From assembly GCA_031289775.1 (NCBI GenBank), contig JAITOY010000048.1:1-64000 (forward strand): a stretch of DNA of 64,000 nucleotides, given 5' to 3'. The stretch is from Synergistaceae bacterium (GTDB lineage: Bacteria > Synergistota > Synergistia > Synergistales > Synergistaceae). The notes under the pieces are model-generated. The model searched no databases. It saw only the letters and a list, made by a program, of their open reading frames with translations, and had not been told where the DNA came from. Made by a program: the position numbers and the translations under genes. This document shows, one piece after another, positions 50,767 through 58,984 of this stretch (the stretch's first letter is position 1; each line of letters opens with the position of its first letter).

Positions 50767-52344
50767 ATGTCGCAATATTTTGTCGCTATCGATCTTGGCA
50801 CGACCGGAACAAAAGCTGTTGTTTTCGACGCTAAAGGCAATATAGTGGGAAGCGGAACATTCAACACGCCGACTTATTTCCCGGCGCCGGGACGCGTTGA
50901 ACAGGACCCGAAGGAAGTCGTCGCGCTGCTTTACAGCTCCGTCAAGGCGGCTGTGGCCGATTCGGGCGTGGACCCCAAGGACATCGCCGGAATCGCTTTC
51001 TCGCACATGTGCTGTACGTTCGTGCCAGTCGACAAAGACGGCAATTTCCTGCACAGGATCATTTTGTGGAACGACTTCCGCGGCGCTGAGATGTTCCCCT
51101 ATATGAGGGAGCGCCTCGCGACAAAGGGAATCTCCGATTTGGAAGATTACAACTACACGGGCTATCCGTTCGGCCCGCTGGCGACTACTCCTAAATTTCT
51201 CTGGATCAAGAAAAATTTGCCGGATGTGTACGAAAAGACATATAAATTCGTCGGCATGGAGGCGCTGATGATCAGCTCCTTCACTGGCAATATCAAAGAG
51301 TACTACGACGACCGCCCCGGCGTCATCTACACTAAAATCTCAAACGGCAGCACATTCAAACTGGACCCGGACAGGGCGAAACTCTACGATATCGACATCA
51401 ACAAATACGCCGACCGCAAAGATCCCGGAGAGTTCGTCGGCAAAGTGACGGCGAAAGTGGCCGAGCTGAGCGGCCTCGCTGAGGGGACCCCAGTTTACGT
51501 CGGCGTCGGTGATCAGCGGTGCGCGGCGGTCGGCGCCGGCGTCGCGAAAGACGGAATGATCTCCGGAGTGCTTGGGACGGCTGGCGTCATCCACGCTTAC
51601 GCCTCGAAGCCGGTGCGCCACGCCGAGGGCAAAATTTCGATAATGGGGCACGCCGGGACGGGCCACTGGCAGGTCGAAGGAAGCTCGAGCTCCGGCGCCA
51701 GCAGCCTTCGCTGGTACCGTGACCTCTTCAGCCAGACCGAACTGATGTACTCCAACCTGATGTCCGAGGACATCTACGACATCCTGTCGCGCCTGGCCGA
51801 GAAGTCGCCGGTTGGCTCGAACGGTATCATTTACACGCCATGGCTCGCCGGCTGCGACTGCCCGCGCTTCGACGAAAACGGAAGGGCGACGTTCACCGGC
51901 CTTTCGTTTTCGCACAATAAGGCGGACATCTGCCGCTCCATTATGGAGGGCGTCTGCTACGAGATGCGCAGTATGATCGACGACGCGGATAAGACGCTCG
52001 GCTTCAAGACGCAGATTTTGCGCTCCGTCGGAGGAGGCGCCAGGAGCCGCCTGTGGAACCAGATACAGGCCGATGTCTATAACAAGAGCATTGAGACCGT
52101 ACGCTGCGAGGAGGCCACGGCCCTTGGCGCGGCCATGTTCGCCGCCATCGGCGCGGGCGTGTACAAGGATGTCCACGAGGCCATAGACAACATGGTTCAG
52201 GTGAAGTACCGCCTCGACCCAATTCCTGAGAACGTCGCGGTCTACGAGGAACTCTACGAGATATACTGCAAGCTCTACGAGGATCTCTCAAAGAACGTCT
52301 TCCCGGCGCTCAAGAAATTTCAGGACAAACACTTCAAAAAATAA
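50767..52344 (+). CDS. FGGY family carbohydrate kinase 1
   Basis: A 525-residue kinase of the xylulokinase/glycerol kinase family. Seen are the N-terminal phosphate loop AIDLGTTGTKAVVFD, IILWNDFRGAEMF, GVGDQRCAAVGAGV, and the C-terminal motif RSVGGGARSRLWNQIQAD with EATALGAAM. The sugar is unknown. It is about half identical by eye to kinase 2 at the other end of the operon, so the pair probably arose by duplication and may act on two related ketoses. First gene under GntR site 2. Confidence 0.87.
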   Translation: MSQYFVAIDLGTTGTKAVVFDAKGNIVGSGTFNTPTYFPAPGRVEQDPKEVVALLYSSVKAAVADSGVDPKDIAGIAFSHMCCTFVPVDKDGNFLHRIILWNDFRGAEMFPYMRERLATKGISDLEDYNYTGYPFGPLATTPKFLWIKKNLPDVYEKTYKFVGMEALMISSFTGNIKEYYDDRPGVIYTKISNGSTFKLDPDRAKLYDIDINKYADRKDPGEFVGKVTAKVAELSGLAEGTPVYVGVGDQRCAAVGAGVAKDGMISGVLGTAGVIHAYASKPVRHAEGKISIMGHAGTGHWQVEGSSSSGASSLRWYRDLFSQTELMYSNLMSEDIYDILSRLAEKSPVGSNGIIYTPWLAGCDCPRFDENGRATFTGLSFSHNKADICRSIMEGVCYEMRSMIDDADKTLGFKTQILRSVGGGARSRLWNQIQADVYNKSIETVRCEEATALGAAMFAAIGAGVYKDVHEAIDNMVQVKYRLDPIPENVAVYEELYEIYCKLYEDLSKNVFPALKKFQDKHFKK

Positions 52345-52365
52345 AACATAAAAGGGGACACAGCA

Positions 52366-53058
52366 ATGCTATCAGTCGAACAATTCGCGAAACATTTCGA
52401 CCTGGCGCTTCTGGCGCCGGACGCCCGGGAGGCCGACATCGTCGACGCCTGTAAGACCGCCGCGAAGTACAAGGTAAACTCAGTAAACGTGAACTCCTGC
52501 TGGGTGGAGGTGGCCAAAAAGGAGCTCGCCGGAAGCGGCGTAGGCCCAAGCGCTGTCATAGGCTTTCCGTACGGCGCCTGCGCCTCGAGGGTGAAGTTCT
52601 TCGAGCTCGAGGAGATGGTCAAGGCCGGCTGCACCGCGTGCGACATGGTCGTCAACATCGGCGCCGTCAAGGACAAAAACTACGCGCTCGTGACTGAGGA
52701 GATAAAGCGCTTCGTGGAGATATGCGGCAAGGGGTGTGACACGAAGCTGATTTTCGAGGTGGGTTTTCTCTCCGACGATGACATCGCGGCGCTGACGAAG
52801 ATCTGCTGCGAGCATGGCGTCACATACGTGAAGACCGCCACGGGATCTCAGGCGTTCCCGGACGTCAAGCACGTCAAGATCATGAAAACAAACCTCTCGG
52901 GCAACACGAAGATCAAAGTCTCCGGCGTGCCCCGGACATTCACCCTTCCGGCGGCCATCTACCTTTTCGAGCACCTTGGCGTCTCTCTCATAGGCACGAG
53001 AAGCGCGGGCGCGCTGGTACAGCAGTACTCCGAGTACCTGGGGGAGATTAAAAAATAG
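52366..53058 (+). CDS. DeoC-like class I aldolase 1
   Basis: A 230-residue barrel of the deoxyribose-phosphate aldolase family. The Schiff-base lysine is in TYVKTATGS and the second active-site lysine in KIKVSGVPRT; the aspartate is in CDMVVNIGAVKD. The usual end (GG-containing phosphate site) is changed to GVPRTFTLPAAIYLFEHLGVSLIGTRS. It may therefore act on a phosphate substrate other than deoxyribose 5-phosphate. A second copy follows 71 nt later. Confidence 0.82.
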   Translation: MLSVEQFAKHFDLALLAPDAREADIVDACKTAAKYKVNSVNVNSCWVEVAKKELAGSGVGPSAVIGFPYGACASRVKFFELEEMVKAGCTACDMVVNIGAVKDKNYALVTEEIKRFVEICGKGCDTKLIFEVGFLSDDDIAALTKICCEHGVTYVKTATGSQAFPDVKHVKIMKTNLSGNTKIKVSGVPRTFTLPAAIYLFEHLGVSLIGTRSAGALVQQYSEYLGEIKK

Positions 53059-53129
53059 CGTTTCGCCGCGGGACTCAAACTAACAGGCAACATACGTCAA
53101 AATAAACCAAACACAAGGAGAGATACTTG

Positions 53130-53852
53130 ATGGCTGTGGATTTCACAAAGATCAACGAGAACAACATCGGCAAACTTTTTGACCCCTCGGTGCTTCCCAA
53201 AAACAGCACGAAGGAGGAAATCATCTCAGGCGCCAAAGACGCGGTGAAATACAATACCATGTCCTTCGTTGTCTCCTCGCCCTACTACGTCCCTGAAATA
53301 GTCCCGATACTCGCCGGCTCAACCGTCATCCCGTGCAGTTGCATCGCTTTTCCGTTCGGCGCCACGACGGCGAAGGTGAAAGCTCTCGAGACCGAGGAGG
53401 CTTACAAGCTCGGAGCAAGGGCGTTCGACCTCGTCATGAACATCGGCGCGCTTCAGGACGGCAACTTCAAGGTCGTCCAGCAGGAGCTGAAGGACTTCAA
53501 GACGGCGGCGCAGGGCGCTGTGACGAAGGTCATAATGGACATCGAGTTCCTGACGGACAAACAGATCGCCGATGGCACGAAGATGATCGTCGAGGCCGGG
53601 ATCGACTACGCGAAAACTTCGTCCGGCCAGTTCACCGGCCCGACCCTCGAACAGTTCATAGTCATGCGCGACGTCTGCAAGGGCACGAAGACAAAGACGA
53701 AGGTCGCCGGCGTCAAGTTCCCGCGCCCGCAGAACGCCTACGTCTTCCTCATGGCCGGAGCGGACCTTATCGGCACGAGGGCGGCCGTCCCCATGATCAA
53801 CGCTCTGCCGCAGATGCGCGAGCTCGGGCTCGTCCCGCAGTACAAGGGCTGA
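53130..53852 (+). CDS. DeoC-like class I aldolase 2
   Basis: A 240-residue homologue of the preceding protein. Catalytic positions are kept: FDLVMNIGALQDG, DYAKTSSGQF with the Schiff-base lysine, and TKVAGVKFPRPQ with the second lysine. The two copies differ widely in the N-terminal half, so they may form a hetero-oligomer or have separate substrates. The ATG at 53130 follows AGGAGAG; a TTG just upstream is also in frame. Confidence 0.82.
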   Translation: MAVDFTKINENNIGKLFDPSVLPKNSTKEEIISGAKDAVKYNTMSFVVSSPYYVPEIVPILAGSTVIPCSCIAFPFGATTAKVKALETEEAYKLGARAFDLVMNIGALQDGNFKVVQQELKDFKTAAQGAVTKVIMDIEFLTDKQIADGTKMIVEAGIDYAKTSSGQFTGPTLEQFIVMRDVCKGTKTKTKVAGVKFPRPQNAYVFLMAGADLIGTRAAVPMINALPQMRELGLVPQYKG

Positions 53853-53960
53853 TCGCCTGCGGGACATTTTTTAAAAAATTCAACCGACAGGCGCAGAGTT
53901 TTTCATGCGCCAGTCGGTTGGTCGATGCAGATATTTCATTCGCGGGAAAGGAGGAACACT

Positions 53961-55112
53961 ATGGAATTTAACTTTATCGCTCCCAGTAAGACCGTTTTCA
54001 AGTCAGGCGCCCTCGAGGAGATCGGCAAATACATAGACGGTTACGGCAAACGCTTCCTTATTGTAATCGACCCGGCTTTCGAGCAGAACGGTACGCTCGG
54101 CGTTGTCAAATCGCGCCTCGACGAACTCGGCCTGGCTTACACATGTTATCTGGGGGTGGTCGGGGAGCCCGATGTCTCCTACGTTGACGACGCATCCCTC
54201 CAGGCTCAGGAGTTTGGCTGCGACGTCGTCCTCTCCATAGGGGGCGGGAGTTGCATAGACGTCGGCAAAGCCTCTGCTGGAGTCATCACAAATGGTCTGC
54301 CGATCAAGGATTATCTCGAATATGTCGGCACGGGCCGCAAGGTCGAGAAACCCCCCCTTCCTTTCATAGCCATGCCGACAACGGCTGGCACGGGAGCCGA
54401 GGTCACGAAACTGGCAGTCATAGGCTCCAAGAAGGAGAAGTTCAAGAGGAGCATCCGCGACGATCAACTCATCGCCAACCTCTGCATAATAGACCCGAAG
54501 CTCTGCGCGAGCGCCCCTCCGAAGGTCACGGCCATCGCGGGAATCGACGCAATGGCCCACAATATGGAGGCCTACACCAGCGTGAAGGCGACCCCGCTCA
54601 CAAAGAACATGGCACTCTCCGGCATCGCTCTCGCGGGAAAATACCTGAAGCGGGCCTATGACAACGGGTCGGACCTCGAGGCGCGCGAAGGCATGTCGAT
54701 GTCCGCCTACACAGGAGGGCTCTCGTTCTCGAACTCCGGCCTCGGGGCGGCGCACGGCATGGGCATGGCCATAAACATCTACTACCCTGTCCCGCACGGC
54801 TTCGGCGTCGGGGTGACGCTGCCGTACGTCATGGAGGTCAACGCGAACGCCAACCCGACGCTCTACGACGAGGTCGGCGAGCTTTTCGCCGGCAGGCGTT
54901 TTGGCAAGCCAGGCGACGGTTCGGCGTACGCTATCGAATTCATCAGGAAACTGAACGCCGGCATCGGCATCCCGGTCAATCTCAAGGAGCTCGGCGCCGA
55001 CAGGGAGACAGCGCTTCTGATGGGCGAGAAGTGTTTTGGCACAAGCATGTCCGGCAACCCGGTACAACTCGATGGAAAAGCTTGGGGCGAAGTGTTTTTG
55101 AAGATGATTTAA
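53961..55112 (+). CDS. Iron-containing alcohol dehydrogenase of the kinase operon
   Basis: A 383-residue group III dehydrogenase. Nucleotide motif SIGGGSCIDVGKA, MPTTAGTGAEVTKLAVI, metal segments GIDAMAHNMEAYTS, GLGAAHGMGMAI and VPHGFGVGV. It could reduce the aldehyde released by the aldolases, or oxidise the first alcohol. The ATG at 53961 follows AAAGGAGG. 20 nt separate its stop from kinase 2. Confidence 0.85.
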   Translation: MEFNFIAPSKTVFKSGALEEIGKYIDGYGKRFLIVIDPAFEQNGTLGVVKSRLDELGLAYTCYLGVVGEPDVSYVDDASLQAQEFGCDVVLSIGGGSCIDVGKASAGVITNGLPIKDYLEYVGTGRKVEKPPLPFIAMPTTAGTGAEVTKLAVIGSKKEKFKRSIRDDQLIANLCIIDPKLCASAPPKVTAIAGIDAMAHNMEAYTSVKATPLTKNMALSGIALAGKYLKRAYDNGSDLEAREGMSMSAYTGGLSFSNSGLGAAHGMGMAINIYYPVPHGFGVGVTLPYVMEVNANANPTLYDEVGELFAGRRFGKPGDGSAYAIEFIRKLNAGIGIPVNLKELGADRETALLMGEKCFGTSMSGNPVQLDGKAWGEVFLKMI

Positions 55113-55132
55113 ATTATGGAGGAGGTCAAGTT

Positions 55133-56698
55133 ATGAGCAAGTACATAGCAAGTATTGACGGTGGCACCACCGGTGTTCGTTGCGTTATCATCGATCCGCA
55201 GGGGCGCGACATCTGCAGCGCTTATTTCGAAACCCCGACGCAATATCCCCGTCCCGGTTGGGTGGAGCAAAACGCGGAGGACTTCATGTCCCTGGCGCTT
55301 CAGGCTGTTGCGGGCGCTATAAAGAAGGGGAACATAAACCCCGGCGACATCGCCTGCGTGACGTTCACGAACATGCGCTCGACGTTCGTGCCGGTTGATA
55401 AGGACGGAAACTTCCTCCATCCCATCTTCATCTGGCAGGACCTTCGCGGGACCGAGATGTTCCCCTGGATGGAGGAGCGCCTTGCGAAATACAATATGGA
55501 CTGGGCTGAACTCTACAAGATAACGGGCTTCCCCAAAGGCGCCGTCGCGCCATCCAGCAAGCTGTACTGGTTCAAAAAACACTTCCCCGACCGCTACGAG
55601 AAGACTTACAAATTCGTCACCCCGCAGGCTCTTCTGATAAAGGCTTTCACGAATGACCCGGAGTGGTACGATGACGACACGGACGCGAACTGGTGGCAGA
55701 TATGCGACGCCGACACGTTTGAATATCTCCCAAAGCTCGCTGAGGTATTTGAAGTCGATGTGAACAAATATCCCAAGAACTACAAACCCTCGACCCGCGT
55801 CGGTTCCGTGCCTCAGAAAGTGGCGGACGCCACCGGCCTCAAAGTCGGCACGCCAGTCATCATGGGCAGCGGCGACCAGCAGTGCGGTGCGATCGGAGTC
55901 GGCAACGCGACCTCCGGGCTCGCCTCCGTCTGTCTCGGCACGGCGGGACTTTGCATAGGCTACTCCGACATCCCGGTCCGACATCCGACCGCGGCGTGTC
56001 ACGTGCTCGGCCACCCCGGCACGGGCCACTGGACGATGGAGGGGCACGCTAGCGCGGCGGCTTCAGCTTTCCGCTGGGTGAAGAACACGATCAGCGACAC
56101 GGAGATATCCACGGCGCGCCTGCTCGATCAGGACGTCTACGAGATTATCTCCCAGGTTGCGGCCAAATCCCCAGTGGGCGCGAGGGGGGCCGTCTTCATG
56201 CCCTGGCTCGCCGGCGAGGCCTGCCCCCACTACGAGTCGAACGCGCGCGCCGCGTTCCTCGGCATGACATTTGCCCACACTAAGGCTGACCTCTACCGCG
56301 CCGCCATGGAGGGCATCTGCTTCGAGATGAAGCAGATGCTGGACGCGCTCAAGGCCGCCAACTTCAAGCCGTTCGAATTGTTGCGTGTAACGGGCGGCGC
56401 GGCCCGCTCCTCGCTCTGGAATCAGATCCAGGCCGATATCTACGGCAGCCCCGTCGAGACAGTCGAGGTGAGTGAGGCAACGGCCCTCGGCGCCGCGATG
56501 CTCGGCGCCGTCGGAGTCGGCATGTACAAGGACATCCACGAGGCCATCGCGAACATGGTGCACGTCGACAAGCGCTGGGAACCGATTCCGGCCAACGTCA
56601 AGACTTACCAGGAGCTCTTCGAGATATTCGAGGACGGCTTCCAGGCCCTGCGCCCGAAGTTCTTCCCAGGAATAGTGGAGTTCCAGAACAAATTCTGA
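55133..56698 (+). CDS. FGGY family carbohydrate kinase 2
   Basis: A 521-residue kinase homologous to kinase 1 over its whole length. Motifs are SIDGGTTGVRCVIID, FIWQDLRGTEMFPWM, GSGDQQCGAIGVGN, RVTGGAARSSLWNQIQAD and EATALGAAM. The first motif has DGGTTG in place of the usual DLGTTG. The ATG at 55133 follows GGAGGAGG. It ends the operon, followed by a strong terminator. Confidence 0.87.
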   Translation: MSKYIASIDGGTTGVRCVIIDPQGRDICSAYFETPTQYPRPGWVEQNAEDFMSLALQAVAGAIKKGNINPGDIACVTFTNMRSTFVPVDKDGNFLHPIFIWQDLRGTEMFPWMEERLAKYNMDWAELYKITGFPKGAVAPSSKLYWFKKHFPDRYEKTYKFVTPQALLIKAFTNDPEWYDDDTDANWWQICDADTFEYLPKLAEVFEVDVNKYPKNYKPSTRVGSVPQKVADATGLKVGTPVIMGSGDQQCGAIGVGNATSGLASVCLGTAGLCIGYSDIPVRHPTAACHVLGHPGTGHWTMEGHASAAASAFRWVKNTISDTEISTARLLDQDVYEIISQVAAKSPVGARGAVFMPWLAGEACPHYESNARAAFLGMTFAHTKADLYRAAMEGICFEMKQMLDALKAANFKPFELLRVTGGAARSSLWNQIQADIYGSPVETVEVSEATALGAAMLGAVGVGMYKDIHEAIANMVHVDKRWEPIPANVKTYQELFEIFEDGFQALRPKFFPGIVEFQNKF

Positions 56699-56738
56699 GC
56701 CGGATAAAGTCGATCATTAATTAGCAGATAAAACCCGC

Positions 56739-56776
56739 AATCCGTCCGGCCACGCTCTTCGCCGGACGGATTTTTA
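56739..56776 (+). terminator. Strong terminator of the kinase-aldolase operon
   Basis: AATCCGTCCGGC pairs perfectly with GCCGGACGGATT (12 bp, 10-nt loop), followed by TTTT. Confidence 0.9.
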
Positions 56777-56839
56777 GCGGGCGGCTTTTGCCGCCCAGCC
56801 CGCGCGATCAGGTCATATATGAACATGGGGGAATAAGTC

Positions 56840-57775
56840 ATGATGCGGCTTCAGTTTCATTGTCTCGCGAACTGCCTCACGAGCATCGTGCTGAGGGTTC
56901 TTGAGATTAAAAAAATCCCGCCGGAGAGACAGCTCGAGATCATAGCCGAGTACAACAGGATGATCTGCGAGCAGCCGCTCGACTGCCATATTTGCATAGG
57001 CATGAGCGAAATGTACCTGCTGCTGCGCAGATGCCTGGGGATCGAGGATCCACTTGAGGATATAAAGCGATTGCAGAACGCTCAGGCGATGGAACTCCTA
57101 CCTCTGGCGAAAGAGTTGATCGCGCGCCAAGAAGACAAGCTTCTGGGCGCGCTCAAAATGTCCTGCGTCGGCAACATGATAGACTTCGCGTTCGGCAACA
57201 GCTTCGAAGTGGCCCCGGCCATGAGCGAATATATGAATAGCGATTTTGCGCTCTCCAGCTACCCGGAATTTCTGGAGGCGCTGTCGTGCGCACGCACAAT
57301 AACCCTCGCCTGCGACAACGCCGGGGAGATCATCTTCGACAGGCTGCTCGCGGACGAAATCATCGACTGGAGAAAGCGTCATGGAATAGCCCCGGCAAAG
57401 ATGCGGGTAATCGTGAAGGGTTCACCTATCCTGAACGACGCGATGAGACAGGACGCCGAAGCGGCGGGATTACATGAGGTCGCCGAAATTTTCGACACCG
57501 GGAGCGAGTACATAGGCATTTTTGTCCAAAAAATTTCCCCGGCGGCGCTCGAATTGCTCAGGTCGTCCGACATGATAATATCGAAAGGGCTCGCTAACTA
57601 CGAGTCCATCTGTCAGGAGGAAGAGTTCGCGGGCCGGATTTTTTTCCTCTTCAAGGCGAAGTGTAAACCGGCCTCCGACAGGATAAACGTCCCCCGCCAC
57701 AGCCTCGTCTTCGCGACGGATCGGATTTTGCGCCACACAAACGCCGCACTGGAACCCCTGAATATGCTAAAGTGA
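56840..57775 (+). CDS. DUF89/ARMT1-like damage-control phosphatase
   Basis: A 311-residue member of the DUF89 family. It has the substrate and metal motifs GNMIDFAFGN, LACDNAGEIIFDRLLADE, VKGSPILNDAM, FDTGSEY and ISKGLANYESI. The family hydrolyses phosphate from damaged metabolites such as sugar phosphates, which fits a place behind the sugar-phosphate operon, although a terminator separates them. The start is one of two adjacent ATGs. Confidence 0.85.
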   Translation: MMRLQFHCLANCLTSIVLRVLEIKKIPPERQLEIIAEYNRMICEQPLDCHICIGMSEMYLLLRRCLGIEDPLEDIKRLQNAQAMELLPLAKELIARQEDKLLGALKMSCVGNMIDFAFGNSFEVAPAMSEYMNSDFALSSYPEFLEALSCARTITLACDNAGEIIFDRLLADEIIDWRKRHGIAPAKMRVIVKGSPILNDAMRQDAEAAGLHEVAEIFDTGSEYIGIFVQKISPAALELLRSSDMIISKGLANYESICQEEEFAGRIFFLFKAKCKPASDRINVPRHSLVFATDRILRHTNAALEPLNMLK

Positions 57776-57797
57776 TGGCATGAACGGAGGCGCTGTC

Positions 57798-58955
57798 ATG
57801 ACTGAAAATAGATCCCTTCAGAGCGTTTTGGAGGAGCACTTCAAATGGTTTCACCGCCATCCCGAGCTTTCGCTCGAGGAGCGCGCCACAACGGATCACA
57901 TAGGTGAGATTCTGCGGAGTGCGGACGTGGAGATACTCGACACTGGGCTCGACACCGGGCTCGTTGCGCAGGTGCGGGGCGGTCCTGGCAAAGACGGGCC
58001 GACCGTCGCGCTGCGGGCTGACATCGACGCGCTCCCGATACTGGAGGATAGCGGACTGCCGTACTCGTCCGAAAACGAGGGCAGGATGCATGCTTGCGGG
58101 CATGATTTCCATGTCGCGGCGCTCATAGGGGCGTCCATCCTTCTCAAGGAAAGGACTCCCCGACTGGCTGGAAACGTCAGGCTTATATTCCAGCCCGCCG
58201 AAGAGGGCGCTGGTGGCGCGGCTCTCGTGATTGGACACGGTGCGCTCGACGGCGTCCGTGAAATATACGGCCTGCACGTCTCCGCCGATCTGGAGCCAGG
58301 GGTCGTAGCCATACGGGCCGGAGCTGACCACTCGGCAGTCGACAGCTTTACCGTTTACCTGAGGGGCAAAGGCGGGCACGCGGCGCTCCCCCACAGGTGC
58401 GCCGACACTATCACGGCCCTGGCGCAGTTCGTGAGCACAGCCCAGAGCGTGGTCTCCAGAAATGTCGACCCGTTCGACAACGCCGTGCTCAGCGTGACGC
58501 ACGTCTGCTCAGGCAACACGTGGAACGTCATCCCTGACGAGGCGTTCGCCGAGGGCACGATACGCACCCTTAACCGCGCGACTCGCGAGCTGGTGCTGGC
58601 GCGCCTTTCGGAGATAGCGGCGGGCGTAGCTGGGGCCGCGGGCGTCGAGGCCACTGTTGAGACAAAGAACCGCTGCCCCGCCACCGACAACGCGCCGGAG
58701 TTGGTCGAATTCGTGACTCGCGTGGCTGAAGCGCTCGGGATGCCCGTTGTCCCATGCGTCCCTGACATGAGCGGCGAGGACTTTGCCCTCTACCAGGAGC
58801 GGGTGCGGGGTATTTTCTTCAGCCTTGGTGTCGGCAGCCCTCGCCCGATCCACAACTCCGCTTTTATAGCCAACCCGGCCCCGCTCGAAAGCGCGGCGAA
58901 CCTCATGGCGACGCTGGCGGAAAAATCTCTCGAAAGGCTCTCGGGGCAAAACTGA
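57798..58955 (+). CDS. M20 family amidohydrolase (aminoacylase/carboxypeptidase type)
   Basis: A 385-residue metallohydrolase. Motifs are the start FHRHPELSLEE, ALRADIDALPI, MHACGHDFHVAALIGAS with the metal Cys and His, FQPAEEGAGGA with the catalytic Glu pair, and DMSGEDFALYQ near the C-terminus. It cleaves N-acyl amino acids or similar amides. The ATG at 57798 has GGAGG 8 nt upstream; a further in-frame ATG at 57780 lacks a site. Confidence 0.88.
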   Translation: MTENRSLQSVLEEHFKWFHRHPELSLEERATTDHIGEILRSADVEILDTGLDTGLVAQVRGGPGKDGPTVALRADIDALPILEDSGLPYSSENEGRMHACGHDFHVAALIGASILLKERTPRLAGNVRLIFQPAEEGAGGAALVIGHGALDGVREIYGLHVSADLEPGVVAIRAGADHSAVDSFTVYLRGKGGHAALPHRCADTITALAQFVSTAQSVVSRNVDPFDNAVLSVTHVCSGNTWNVIPDEAFAEGTIRTLNRATRELVLARLSEIAAGVAGAAGVEATVETKNRCPATDNAPELVEFVTRVAEALGMPVVPCVPDMSGEDFALYQERVRGIFFSLGVGSPRPIHNSAFIANPAPLESAANLMATLAEKSLERLSGQN

Positions 58956-58984
58956 GGCGGGTTTATAAAAGGCAGGCAGTTTTC

